From: Afifella marina DSM 2698
GTDB lineage: Bacteria; Pseudomonadota; Alphaproteobacteria; Rhizobiales; Afifellaceae
DNA length: 64,000 nt
Direction: 5' to 3'
Assembly: GCF_900102695.1 (NCBI RefSeq)
Contig: NZ_FMVW01000002.1
Coordinates: 1 to 64,000, forward strand
This document shows, one piece after another, positions 54,442 to 63,011 of the stretch; within the stretch, counting starts at the first letter, position 1; each line of letters starts with the position of its first letter. A program made the translations under genes and the position numbers. The notes beneath the pieces are model-generated. The model had not been told where the DNA came from. It did no database searches and saw only the letters and a program-made list of their open reading frames with translations.

Positions 54442-55226
54442 GCGTGCTGTTGGATGATGCGCCGCTTCTTTCCGTCGATGGGCTGACGCGCTTTTATGGG
54501 CCGCGCATCGGCTGCCGCGACGTCTCGTTTGACCTCTATCCGGGCGAAGTTCTCGCCGTCGTTGGCGAATCCGGTTCCGGCAAGACGACGTTGTTGAACT
54601 GTCTCGCCGGCCGGCTGCCGCTTTCTTCGGGCAACGTCTCCTACCGTATGCGCGACGGCGTCGTGTGCGACCTCGCTTTGCTCGGCGAGGCGGAGCGGCG
54701 CTTTCTGATGCGCACCGATTGGGGCTTCGTGCACCAGAATCCGGCCGATGGGCTCAGGATGAACGTTTCCGCCGGCGCCAATGTCGGCGAGCGGCTGATG
54801 GCGATCGGTGACCGGCATTACTGCAATATCCGCGGTTCGGCGCTCTCCTGGCTGGAGCGTGTGGAAGTGCCCGCCGACCGCATCGACGACGATCCGCGCG
54901 GCTTTTCCGGCGGCATGCGCCAGCGCCTGCAGATCGCCCGCAACCTCGTCACCGCGCCACGGCTCGTCTTCATGGATGAGCCGACGGGCGGGCTCGACGT
55001 TTCCGTGCAGGCGCGGCTGCTTGATCTCATCCGCGCGCTCGTCGCCGATCTCGGCATGGCGGCGCTCGTCGTCACGCACGACCTCGCCGTTGCGCGCCTT
55101 CTGTCCCACCGCATCATGGTGATGAAGGCGGGCGAGGTGGTGGAGGAGGGGCTGACCGATCGCGTCCTCGACGATCCGCATGCACCCTATACGCAGCTTC
55201 TCGTCTCTTCGATTTTGCAGGTGTGA
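54438..55226 (+). CDS. phnK: C-P lyase complex ABC protein PhnK
   Basis: 262 aa ABC ATPase: Walker A GESGSGKTT, Q-loop WGFVHQNP, signature FSGGMRQR, Walker B LVFMDEPTGGLD, H-loop VVTHDL. In E. coli PhnK docks on the PhnGHIJ core and drives its cycle rather than transport. The N-terminal LTRFYGPRIGCRDVSFDLYP is typical. phnL follows after 3 bases. Confidence 0.94.
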   Translation: MSVLLDDAPLLSVDGLTRFYGPRIGCRDVSFDLYPGEVLAVVGESGSGKTTLLNCLAGRLPLSSGNVSYRMRDGVVCDLALLGEAERRFLMRTDWGFVHQNPADGLRMNVSAGANVGERLMAIGDRHYCNIRGSALSWLERVEVPADRIDDDPRGFSGGMRQRLQIARNLVTAPRLVFMDEPTGGLDVSVQARLLDLIRALVADLGMAALVVTHDLAVARLLSHRIMVMKAGEVVEEGLTDRVLDDPHAPYTQLLVSSILQV

Positions 55227-55229
55227 GCG

Positions 55230-55934
55230 ATGCAACCCCGTCTTGAAGTCTCCGACGTCGCCAAAAGCTTCACCATGCATTTGCGCGGCGGCATCCATAT
55301 TCCGGTCGTCGCGAACGTCTCCTTCACGCTCATGCCCGGCGAATGCGTCGTGCTCGGCGGACCATCCGGCGCTGGCAAGAGCTCCATCCTCAAGATGATC
55401 TACGGCAATTATGCCGTCGATCGTGGCGCGATCCGTGTCGCGGGCGAGGGGGATGTGATCGATATCGCCATTGCCGGTCCACGGCGTGTCCTGGCGCTTC
55501 GTCGTGACACGCTCGGCTATGTCAGCCAATTCCTGCGGGTCGTGCCCCGTGTCGCCTCGCGCGATCTCGTCGCTGAGCCGCTTGTGGAACGTGGGGCCTC
55601 CCGCGAGGAGGCGCTCGCCAAGGCCGACGCGCTCCTTTGTCGCCTCAACCTGCCGGAGCGGCTTTGGCACCTGCCGCCCGCCACCTTTTCCGGCGGAGAG
55701 CAGCAGCGCGTGAACATCGCCCGCGGTTTCATCGCCGGCCATCCGCTCCTGCTTCTCGATGAGCCGACGGCTTCGCTCGACGCCAAAAACCGCGATGTGG
55801 TGATTGCCTTGATCGAGGAGGGAAAAGCCGCTGGGCGCAGCTTCCTCGGCATTTTCCATGACGCAGAGATGCGCGCCGCCGTGGCCGATCGCGAGATCGA
55901 CGTGACCGCGTTTGCCCCCGGGGTCGCCGCATGA
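55230..55934 (+). CDS. phnL: C-P lyase complex ABC protein PhnL
   Basis: 234 aa ABC ATPase: Walker [11 protein letters not shown]-loop [14 protein letters not shown], signature [14 protein letters not shown], Walker [13 protein letters not shown]. The start [20 protein letters not shown] is characteristic of PhnL. It binds PhnK on the core complex. The stop overlaps the next start (ATGA). Confidence 0.94.
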   Translation: MQPRLEVSDVAKSFTMHLRGGIHIPVVANVSFTLMPGECVVLGGPSGAGKSSILKMIYGNYAVDRGAIRVAGEGDVIDIAIAGPRRVLALRRDTLGYVSQFLRVVPRVASRDLVAEPLVERGASREEALAKADALLCRLNLPERLWHLPPATFSGGEQQRVNIARGFIAGHPLLLLDEPTASLDAKNRDVVIALIEEGKAAGRSFLGIFHDAEMRAAVADREIDVTAFAPGVAA

Positions 55935-56554
55935 CGAAGCTCTCGGAAACGCCGTTGATCGCGCCGGACGCGGTGGTGAAGGACAGTCGGCTCGGGCGCT
56001 TTACGGCGATCGGGGCGCGCACCCAGTTCCAGAACGCAACGCTCGGTGACTATTCCTACATCACCGAGGACGGAAACGTGGCACGCGCGACGATCGGGAA
56101 ATTCTGCTCGATTGCCCAGAATGTGCGGATCAATGCCTCCAACCATCCGATGTGGCGGGCGGGACAGCACCATTTCACCTATCGCTCCGACGACTATTTC
56201 GAGGATGCCGAACCGGATGAGGGCTTTTTCGCCTGGCGAGGAGACAATCCGGTCGTGATCGGCCATGACGTTTGGATCGGCCACGGTGCCATCCTCCTGC
56301 CGGGCGTGACGGTCGGTGATGGGGCGATCGTTGCGGCCGGCGCGGTCGTCTCCCGGCCTGTCGGGGCCTACAAAATCGCGGCGGGCGTGCCGGCGCGGGT
56401 CATCAAACGGCGATTTCCCGAAGAGATTGCGGTGCGGCTCCAGGGGCTTGCGTGGTGGGACTGGCCGCATGCTCGCCTACGTGCGGCGCTTGCGGATTTC
56501 CGGGCGCTTTCGGTCGAAGATTTTCTGACAAAATACGAAGAAAAGGCCGTCTGA
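55931..56554 (+). CDS. Hexapeptide-repeat acyltransferase of the phn operon
   Basis: 207 aa left-handed beta-helix protein of the xenobiotic/chloramphenicol acetyltransferase type: repeats [37 protein letters not shown] and the catalytic His region, then [20 protein letters not shown] and [14 protein letters not shown]. This gene recurs after phnL in many proteobacteria and is believed to acetylate aminophosphonates or intermediates, a job done by PhnO elsewhere. Substrate unproven. The 133 bases to phnC hold an ATGTCAT half-match to a Pho box (about 56602) but no complete one. Confidence 0.88.
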   Translation: MTKLSETPLIAPDAVVKDSRLGRFTAIGARTQFQNATLGDYSYITEDGNVARATIGKFCSIAQNVRINASNHPMWRAGQHHFTYRSDDYFEDAEPDEGFFAWRGDNPVVIGHDVWIGHGAILLPGVTVGDGAIVAAGAVVSRPVGAYKIAAGVPARVIKRRFPEEIAVRLQGLAWWDWPHARLRAALADFRALSVEDFLTKYEEKAV

Positions 56555-56687
56555 TCAGTTGCTTGCCGGACATTTCCGTAGGCTTTTCCTGCGACTTCGA
56601 AATGTCATGAAAGCGAAATCGAAGCGATAAAGTCGACTGTTAGGGAACGGTTATCGATAAGCCCGGCTGGCCGGGCAGGTGAGGCCG

Positions 56688-57566
56688 ATGCCCATAACCG
56701 CTTCTGCGAATGTTCCTGCAGTCCGTGTCGAAAAGCTGTCGAAGCGCTACGGCAAGACGCTCGCCTTGCGCAATGTCAGCATCGATGTCGCCCCGGGCGA
56801 AATGGTGGCGCTGATCGGCGCCTCCGGCTCGGGCAAATCCACGCTTATCCGCCATATCGCCGGTCTGGAGCGCGGGAGCGGCGATGAATGCCGCGTGACG
56901 GTGCTCGACCGCATCATGCAGGCGGACGGACGGTTGTCGCACGATGCGCGCCGCATCCGCCGCGAGATCGGCGTCATCTTTCAGCAGTTCAATCTGGTCG
57001 GGCGCCTGTCCGTTCTGACCAATGTGCTCGTCGGCTGCCTCGGCAGCGTGCCGGCCTGGCGTGGAACGCTCGGTCTGTTCACACGGGGCGAACAGGAGAA
57101 GGCGATGCAGGCGCTGTCCCGTGTCGGCATTGCCGAGACGGTGCGGCAACGCTCATCGACGCTGTCCGGCGGGCAGCAGCAACGCGCCGCGATCGCCCGC
57201 GCTCTGGTTCAGGGCGCCAAGGTCATCCTCGCAGACGAGCCGATCTCCTCGCTCGACCCGTCATCCGCACGGCGGGTGATGGAAGCGCTCGGCGAGATCA
57301 ACCGTGCCGACGGCATCACCGTCATCGTCTCCCTGCATCAAGTGGAATATGCGCGCCTTTATTGCCCGCGCACCCTGGCGCTGCGCGATGGCGAGGTCGC
57401 TTTCGATGGGCCGTCCGCGGCCCTGACCGACGATTTTCTGCGCGAGATCTACGGCGATGCGAGCGAGGAGCTCGTTCTTCCGGGCGCGCCGGCCGAGCAG
57501 CCGCAGCCAGTGAAACGCCCCGAGCCCGCGGTCGCCAAGATGGCCCGCGAATTGGCTGTGACTTGA
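56688..57566 (+). CDS. phnC: Phosphonate ABC transporter ATP-binding protein PhnC
   Basis: 292 aa from the ATG at 56688, after AGGTGAGG; a GTG at 56679 is an alternative. ABC ATPase with [29 protein letters not shown] (PhnC-specific), signature LSGGQQQR and Walker [13 protein letters not shown]. About 30 extra C-terminal residues rich in Pro and Ala. Energises PhnE. Confidence 0.94.
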   Translation: MPITASANVPAVRVEKLSKRYGKTLALRNVSIDVAPGEMVALIGASGSGKSTLIRHIAGLERGSGDECRVTVLDRIMQADGRLSHDARRIRREIGVIFQQFNLVGRLSVLTNVLVGCLGSVPAWRGTLGLFTRGEQEKAMQALSRVGIAETVRQRSSTLSGGQQQRAAIARALVQGAKVILADEPISSLDPSSARRVMEALGEINRADGITVIVSLHQVEYARLYCPRTLALRDGEVAFDGPSAALTDDFLREIYGDASEELVLPGAPAEQPQPVKRPEPAVAKMARELAVT

Positions 57567-57622
57567 TCCGCCACGAGGCGGTGAACTCCCGCCCCCGCGG
57601 CGGAGCAATCGAGGAGTGAAAC

Positions 57623-58630
57623 ATGAATCGACTGACGAAAGGTATTGCCGCCGCCGCCCTTCTGGCTGCGTTCGGCACCTCCGGCGCCTTTGCGCAGGAT
57701 CAGAAGGAACTGAACTTCGGCATCATCTCGACGGAATCGAGCCAGAACCTGAAGACGGTTTGGGATCCGTTCCTGGAGAACATGTCCGAACAGACAGGCC
57801 TCAAGGTGAATGCCTTCTTCGCCTCCGATTATGCCGGCGTCATCGAGGGCATGCGCTTCGGCAAGGTCGATGTCGCCTGGTACGGCAACAAATCCGCGAT
57901 GGAAGCCGTCGATCGCGCCAATGGCGAGATCTTCGCGCAGACCGTCGATGTGGAAGGCAATCCCGGCTACTGGTCGGTGCTGATCACGCAGGCCGACAAC
58001 GACAAGATCAATTCGCTCGACGACGTCTTGAAATGCGACAAGTCGCTCGATTTCGGCATCGGCGATCCGAACTCCACCTCCGGTTTTTTGGTGCCGACCA
58101 CCTTCATCTTCGCCAAAAACAGCGTGACGCCGCAGGATTGCTTCAAGACGGTGCGCAACGCCAATCATGAGGCGAACGCCATGGCGACGGCCAATGGTCA
58201 GGTCGACGTCGCCGCCAACAACACGGAAAATCTCCGCCGCCTGGAAGTGACGGCGCCGGAAGCGCGCAAGAAGATCAAGGTGATCTGGCAGTCGCCGCTG
58301 ATTCCGTCCGATCCGCTCGTCTGGCGCAAGGATCTCGACGAGGAGACCAAGCGCAAAGTCTACACCTTCATCATGAGCTACGGCCGCCTCGGCACGCCTG
58401 AAGAGGTCGCCGGTGCGCGCGAAGTCCTCGAGGGTCTGGGCTGGGCGCCGTTCAAGCCGTCTTCCGATGCGCAGCTTTATCCGATCCGCATCATGGAGAT
58501 CACCAAGCAGGAAGCGAAGATCGAAGCCGCCGACACGATGTCGGACGATGAGAAGAAGAGCGAACTCGAAAAGCTCGATGCCGAAAAGGCCGAGATCGAG
58601 AAGCTGATGGACAAAGTTCCGCAGGCCTAA
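57623..58630 (+). CDS. phnD: Phosphonate-binding periplasmic protein PhnD
   Basis: 335 aa with a signal peptide (AAAALLAAFGTSGAFA). Family features: LNFGIISTESSQNLKTVWDP, VNAFFASDYAGVIEGMRFGK, VDVAWYGNKS and GDPNSTSGFLVP, which contacts the phosphonate. The C-terminus is a charged helix (DDEKKSELEKLDAEKAEIEK). Strong ribosome site GAGGAG. A terminator-like hairpin follows the stop. Confidence 0.95.
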   Translation: MNRLTKGIAAAALLAAFGTSGAFAQDQKELNFGIISTESSQNLKTVWDPFLENMSEQTGLKVNAFFASDYAGVIEGMRFGKVDVAWYGNKSAMEAVDRANGEIFAQTVDVEGNPGYWSVLITQADNDKINSLDDVLKCDKSLDFGIGDPNSTSGFLVPTTFIFAKNSVTPQDCFKTVRNANHEANAMATANGQVDVAANNTENLRRLEVTAPEARKKIKVIWQSPLIPSDPLVWRKDLDEETKRKVYTFIMSYGRLGTPEEVAGAREVLEGLGWAPFKPSSDAQLYPIRIMEITKQEAKIEAADTMSDDEKKSELEKLDAEKAEIEKLMDKVPQA

Positions 58631-58652
58631 GGCCGCAACCCTTGCTGATCTG

Positions 58653-58679
58653 GCGCCGGACCCGAGGTCCGGCGCTTTT
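58653..58679 (+). terminator. Intercistronic terminator between phnD and phnE
   Basis: GCGCCGGACC pairs with GGTCCGGCGC (10 base pairs, loop CGA) and runs directly into TTTT. It sits 22 bases after the phnD stop and 15 before phnE, so readthrough must be partial. Confidence 0.8.
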
Positions 58680-58693
58680 CACTGGAGAGACGA

Positions 58694-59503
58694 ATGGCGG
58701 TCGCCACACAGGCTGAGAAGACAGTTTCGGTTCCCCCGCGCGGCTTTACCGAGCGGCTTTATGGGTACATCGTCTGGGGCGGCATCGCACTGGTGCTGAT
58801 CTGGAGCTGGGGACCGGCCGAGATGGTGCGCTTCCTCAACCTCTTTACCGACGCTAGCAATATGGCCGACTACGCGGGCGGCTTTCTCTCACCGAACTTC
58901 CGTGACTGGCATTATTACGTCGAGGAGATGATCCTCACCGTGCAGATCGCTGTCTGGGGCACCGTGCTGGCGATCGTCGTCGGCATCCCTTTCGCGCTTC
59001 TGTCGTCCTCGAACATCGCGCCGATCTGGATCGTGCAGCCGGTGCGCCGTCTGATGGATGCGACCCGTGCGATCAACGAGCTCGTCTTCGCTGTTCTCTT
59101 CGTCACGGCCGTCGGGCTCGGCCCCTTTGCAGGGGTAATGGCGCTTTTTGTGCATAATACAGGTATTATCGCGAAGCTCTTCTCGGAGGCCGTGGAGGCG
59201 GTCGATCCAAGGCCCGTCGAAGGCATCCGCGCCACCGGCGCGACGCGCCTGCAGGAGATCGTCTTCGGCGTCGTGCCGCAAGTGGCTCCTTTGTGGATCT
59301 CGTTTTCGCTTTACCGCTTCGAGACGAATGTGCGTCAGGCGACGGTTCTTGGCATCGTCGGAGCGGGTGGTATCGGGCAGGTGCTGTTTGAATCGATCCG
59401 CTCTTTCCTCTACGCCGAGACGGCGGCGATCATCCTGATCGTCATCGTCACCGTCTCCATCGTGGACATCCTTTCGGCACAATTGCGCAAAGTGGTGATC
59501 TGA
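58694..59503 (+). CDS. phnE: Phosphonate ABC transporter permease PhnE
   Basis: 269 aa with about six membrane helices. The conserved PhnE loop is EAVDPRPVEGIRATGATRLQ, followed by PLWISFSLYRFETNVRQATV and GAGGIGQVLFESIRSFLY. A single permease gene is present, so the channel is presumably a homodimer. Start after GGAGAG. Confidence 0.95.
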   Translation: MAVATQAEKTVSVPPRGFTERLYGYIVWGGIALVLIWSWGPAEMVRFLNLFTDASNMADYAGGFLSPNFRDWHYYVEEMILTVQIAVWGTVLAIVVGIPFALLSSSNIAPIWIVQPVRRLMDATRAINELVFAVLFVTAVGLGPFAGVMALFVHNTGIIAKLFSEAVEAVDPRPVEGIRATGATRLQEIVFGVVPQVAPLWISFSLYRFETNVRQATVLGIVGAGGIGQVLFESIRSFLYAETAAIILIVIVTVSIVDILSAQLRKVVI

Positions 59504-59526
59504 GGAGATACCAACGAAAGATCCCC

Positions 59527-60234
59527 ATGCGCGTCGCCATCTATTTCACTCCGGCCGTCGACCATCCGATTACCCAAGCCGCCAATGACTGGATCGGCCG
59601 TGATCTGTCCGATGGTCCGGTCCGGCAAAAGGCTGTGGGTGCCTTGAGTGCCGAGGAAGTGCGCGCCATCACCGAGGCGCCGCGGCGTTACGGCTTCCAC
59701 GCCACGTTGAAGCCGCCGTTCGCCCTCGTCGACGGCGCGTCAGAGGAAGATGTGGATCAGGCCTTGCGCAACTTCTGCGCCGAGCATGGTGTCATCGAAC
59801 TCGGGCCGCTCGAGATCCGCGCCATCGGGCCTTTCTTCGCCCTTGTGCCGCAGAATGACGTCCCCGCGGTCCGGGCGCTCGCGGACGCCGCGGTGGAGGC
59901 GTTCGAGCCGTTTCGCGCGCCTTTGAGCGATGAGGATCGTGCACGCCGCCGGCCGGAGGAGCTCACCGAACGCCAACGCGAATATCTCGATCGCTGGGGC
60001 TATCCTTATGTCTTCGATGAATTCCGCTTCCACATGACACTGACGGGCCCGGTCTCAGACGAGCGGCGCTCGATCGTACAGGGCGCGCTTCACCAGCATT
60101 TCGGTTCCGTCATCGAAACCTCGCTTGCGCTCGACGGCGTCTCGCTTCTCACCGAGCCGGAGCGCGGAGCCTTTTTTCAGATTCATGCCCGCTGCAATCT
60201 GCGCGGGCCCAGCGAGAGAAAAGCTATCTCATGA
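59527..60234 (+). CDS. DUF1045 phosphonate-operon protein, 2H-phosphoesterase-like
   Basis: 235 aa. Two His-x-Thr motifs, HATL (His58, Thr60) and HMTL (His169, Thr171), are placed as in the 2H phosphoesterase superfamily, which opens cyclic phosphodiesters such as 2',3'-cyclic nucleotides. The family recurs in phn operons. It sits between phnE and phnM, and no phnP is seen in the window. It may hydrolyse the 5-phosphoribosyl 1,2-cyclic phosphate made by C-P lyase; that is inference. Overlaps phnM by ATGA. Confidence 0.85.
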   Translation: MRVAIYFTPAVDHPITQAANDWIGRDLSDGPVRQKAVGALSAEEVRAITEAPRRYGFHATLKPPFALVDGASEEDVDQALRNFCAEHGVIELGPLEIRAIGPFFALVPQNDVPAVRALADAAVEAFEPFRAPLSDEDRARRRPEELTERQREYLDRWGYPYVFDEFRFHMTLTGPVSDERRSIVQGALHQHFGSVIETSLALDGVSLLTEPERGAFFQIHARCNLRGPSERKAIS

Positions 60235-61370
60235 GCGAAGTCGTTTTTCGCAATGCCCGCATGGTTCTTGCCGATTCCGTTGAGGACGGCGATCTGATCG
60301 TCGCCGGAGAGACGATCCGTGAGATCGCGGATCCGGGGTCCGGCTCTGGCGGCGTTGATCTCGAAGGCGACTGGCTGTTGCCGGGGCTCGTGGAGCTTCA
60401 TACCGATCATCTCGAAGGCCATTTCGCGCCGCGTCCCGGCGTCAGGTGGAACCCGGCCGTTGCCGTGCAGGCGCATGACGCTCAGGTCGCGACTTCCGGC
60501 ATTACCACGGTCCTCGATGCGCTTCGGGTCGGCGCCGACGAGGATGCCCGCGTCCAGGTCCAGGAAATGCGCGGTCTCGCCGATGCGATCGAGGAGAGCC
60601 AGGACAAGGGCCGGCTCAGAGCCGAGCATTTCGTGCATCTCAGGTGCGAGGTTTCAGCCTCCGACGTGATGGACGGTTTCGCGCTTTTCGAGAACGATCC
60701 ACGTCTTAAGCTCGTCTCGCTGATGGATCACACGCCCGGACAGAGGCAGTTTGCGAGCTTTGACGCCTACAAAATCTATTATCAAGGCAAGACCGGTATG
60801 GACGACGAAGCTTTTCAGAGTTTCGTCGATCGCCGCATGGCGGAGGGGGGGCGCTGGTCCGCCCAACACCGCAAGCTCATTTCCAATCTCTGTCGTGAGC
60901 GCGGTATCCGGCTGGCAAGCCATGACGATGCGACCGAGGCCCATGTCGCCGAGGCCGTCGAGTTCGGTGTGCATGTGGCGGAGTTTCCAACGACAGTCGC
61001 CGCTGCTCGCGCCTCCAAAGAGGCGGGCATGCAGGTCTTGATGGGGGCGCCCAATATCGTGCGCGGTGGCTCGCATTCCGGGAATGTCGCCGCTGCCGAG
61101 CTCGCTGCGGAGAACCTCCTCGACGTGCTTTCTTCGGATTACGTGCCGTTCAGCCTCATCCAGGCGGTCTTCGCGATATCGGAGGCCGTCGAGGGTGTGG
61201 ATCTGCCGCAAGCCGTGGCCATGGTCTCGGCCAATCCGGCAAAAGCGGTCGGGCTCGACGACCGCGGCGTCATTGCGCCAGGAAAGCGCGCCGATTTCGT
61301 TCAGGTGCGTTTCGACGACGGCGTGCCGGTGGTGCGGTCAGTCTGGCGCCAGGGGCGTCGCGTCGCGTGA
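60231..61370 (+). CDS. phnM: PhnM, ribose-1-phosphonate triphosphate diphosphatase
   Basis: 379 aa amidohydrolase-fold enzyme. It removes diphosphate from the product of PhnI to give the substrate of PhnJ. Metal-binding motif LVELHTDHLEGHF near residue 50, then LMDHTPGQRQF, RLASHDDATEAHV, FPTTVAAARASKEAGMQVLM and the late SANPAKAVGLDDRGVIAPGK. Length is typical. Confidence 0.95.
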   Translation: MSEVVFRNARMVLADSVEDGDLIVAGETIREIADPGSGSGGVDLEGDWLLPGLVELHTDHLEGHFAPRPGVRWNPAVAVQAHDAQVATSGITTVLDALRVGADEDARVQVQEMRGLADAIEESQDKGRLRAEHFVHLRCEVSASDVMDGFALFENDPRLKLVSLMDHTPGQRQFASFDAYKIYYQGKTGMDDEAFQSFVDRRMAEGGRWSAQHRKLISNLCRERGIRLASHDDATEAHVAEAVEFGVHVAEFPTTVAAARASKEAGMQVLMGAPNIVRGGSHSGNVAAAELAAENLLDVLSSDYVPFSLIQAVFAISEAVEGVDLPQAVAMVSANPAKAVGLDDRGVIAPGKRADFVQVRFDDGVPVVRSVWRQGRRVA

Positions 61371-61951
61371 ATGATCCACAGCCTTTTCACCTCGGCACCT
61401 TGGTGCTGGTCGTCGGTCCGAGCGGGGCCGGCAAGGACAGTCTGATCGACTATGCGCGGCAGAGGCTTTTGGATGTGCCTCACGTGGTCTTTCCCCGTCG
61501 CACGGTGACGCGGAGCGAAAGCGATTTCGAAGACAATCTCGCTTTGAGCGAAACGGAGTTTGCCGAAGCGGCGACGGCGGGCGCCTTCGCTCTTTCCTGG
61601 CGGGCGCATGGGCTCGCCTATGGCATCCCGAAGGCGGTCGAGGCGGATCTTGCCGGAGGGTCCTCGGTCGTCGTCAATGTCTCACGCATGGCGATTGAGC
61701 CGGCGCGCGCGAAATACCGGCCGTTGCGCGTCGTCGTGGTGCATGCGCGTCGGGAGGTCCTTTTTGAAAGGCTCACCGCGCGCGGGCGCGAGAGCTCGGA
61801 GGAAATCGCGCGCCGTCTCGATCGGGCCGATCTCGTCTCGGTCACCGGCGAGGACGTCACCGTCATCGACAATTCAGGTCCGATCGAAGCGGCAGGCGAG
61901 GCGTTTGTGTCGCTCTTGCAAGGCTGTATCCGAGGCAGGCAAGAGCGTTAG
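61367..61951 (+). CDS. phnN: PhnN, ribose-1,5-bisphosphate phosphokinase
   Basis: 194 aa with a GTG start at 61367 overlapping the phnM stop (GTGA). Guanylate-kinase-like fold: P-loop VVGPSGAGKDSLIDYA, VVFPRRTVTR, and HGLAYGIPKAVEADLAGGSS. It phosphorylates ribose 1,5-bisphosphate to PRPP, joining C-P lyase output to nucleotide metabolism. The 70 bases after it contain a Pho-box-like GTGTCAC but no complete repeat. Confidence 0.94.
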   Translation: MNDPQPFHLGTLVLVVGPSGAGKDSLIDYARQRLLDVPHVVFPRRTVTRSESDFEDNLALSETEFAEAATAGAFALSWRAHGLAYGIPKAVEADLAGGSSVVVNVSRMAIEPARAKYRPLRVVVVHARREVLFERLTARGRESSEEIARRLDRADLVSVTGEDVTVIDNSGPIEAAGEAFVSLLQGCIRGRQER

Positions 61952-62021
61952 ACAAGTGTCACATGCCTCTGTTAGCCGGTGGCGGGTTTTCGCCTGCCTC
62001 TACCTCAAAAGGACGTCCAAC

Positions 62022-63011
62022 ATGATTAAGCCAATCCTCGGGCTTGCGGCTGCGGCCTTTGCTTTCGGCATGGCCGGCAGTGCTGCCGCCGACCCCTCCG
62101 GCACGCTCACGGTCTACACCTCGCAGCCGAGCGAGCAGATGCAGAGCGTGATTGCAGCCTTCAACAAGGATTATCCGGACGTCCAGGTGGAACTCTTCCG
62201 CTCAGGAACGACCGAGGTGATGAACAAGCTGCTCGCGGAGTTCGCCTCAGGTTCCTCGCCCGCCGATATCGTGCTCATCGCCGATGCCGTCGCCATGACG
62301 CAGCTCAAAAACGACGACCGTCTGATGACCTATGACGATGCGCCGATCGCCGATATTCCCGATGCGCTGATCGATCCCGACCACACCTTCTTCGGCACCA
62401 AGCTCATCACCACCGGCATCGTTTACAACACCAATCTCGTCGATAAGGCGCCGACCTCCTGGGCGGACCTGAAGGCCGAAGACGTCGCTTCCAAGACGAC
62501 CATGCCGTCGCCGCTTTATTCAGGTGCCGCCGTCATCCATGTCGGCACCATGGTGCAGCAGCCCGAGTTCGGCTGGGATTATTATGAGGCGCTTGCCGAC
62601 AACGGCGCCATCGCCGGGCAGGGCAATGGCTCCGTCATCGAGGCCGTCGCCCGCGGCGAGAAGGCCTATGGCATCATGATCGAATACATGGCCTTCAACG
62701 CCAAGAAGAAGGGCTCGCCGGTCGAGTTCGTGTTTCCGCAAGAGGGCGTGACCGCGATCTCTCAACCCGTGGCGATCCTGAAGTCGACCGACAATGCGGA
62801 AGCCGCCAAAGCCTTCGTCGATTGGCAGCTTTCCAAGAAAGCGCAGGAACAGTCCGTGGCTCAGGGCTATTTCCCGATCTTCGACGATGTGACGCCGCCC
62901 GAAGGATATCCGAAGGTGGGCAACCTCAAGATCCTGCCGACAGACGCCGAGACGCTTCTTGAAAACGACCAGGCCAACAAGGAGAACTTCGCTGAGCTCT
63001 TCGGCGGTTGA
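62022..63011 (+). CDS. ABC transporter substrate-binding protein, iron/2-aminoethylphosphonate type
   Basis: 329 aa with a signal peptide (ILGLAAAAFAFGMAGSAAA). Mature start GTLTVYTSQPSEQMQSVIAA, then FRSGTTEVMNKLLAEFASGS and PADIVLIADAVAMTQLK, GNGSVIEAVARGEKAYGIMI. This is the FbpA-like group that includes 2-aminoethylphosphonate-binding proteins (PhnS/AepX). Position at the end of the phn operon favours an organophosphonate cargo over ferric iron. The permease follows with overlapping or touching reading frames. Confidence 0.85.
   Translation: MIKPILGLAAAAFAFGMAGSAAADPSGTLTVYTSQPSEQMQSVIAAFNKDYPDVQVELFRSGTTEVMNKLLAEFASGSSPADIVLIADAVAMTQLKNDDRLMTYDDAPIADIPDALIDPDHTFFGTKLITTGIVYNTNLVDKAPTSWADLKAEDVASKTTMPSPLYSGAAVIHVGTMVQQPEFGWDYYEALADNGAIAGQGNGSVIEAVARGEKAYGIMIEYMAFNAKKKGSPVEFVFPQEGVTAISQPVAILKSTDNAEAAKAFVDWQLSKKAQEQSVAQGYFPIFDDVTPPEGYPKVGNLKILPTDAETLLENDQANKENFAELFGG

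Noticed and set aside
56600-56625. Pho box upstream of phnC
   Set aside because: Only one half (ATGTCAT) resembles the consensus; the second half is missing, so I do not list it as a site.
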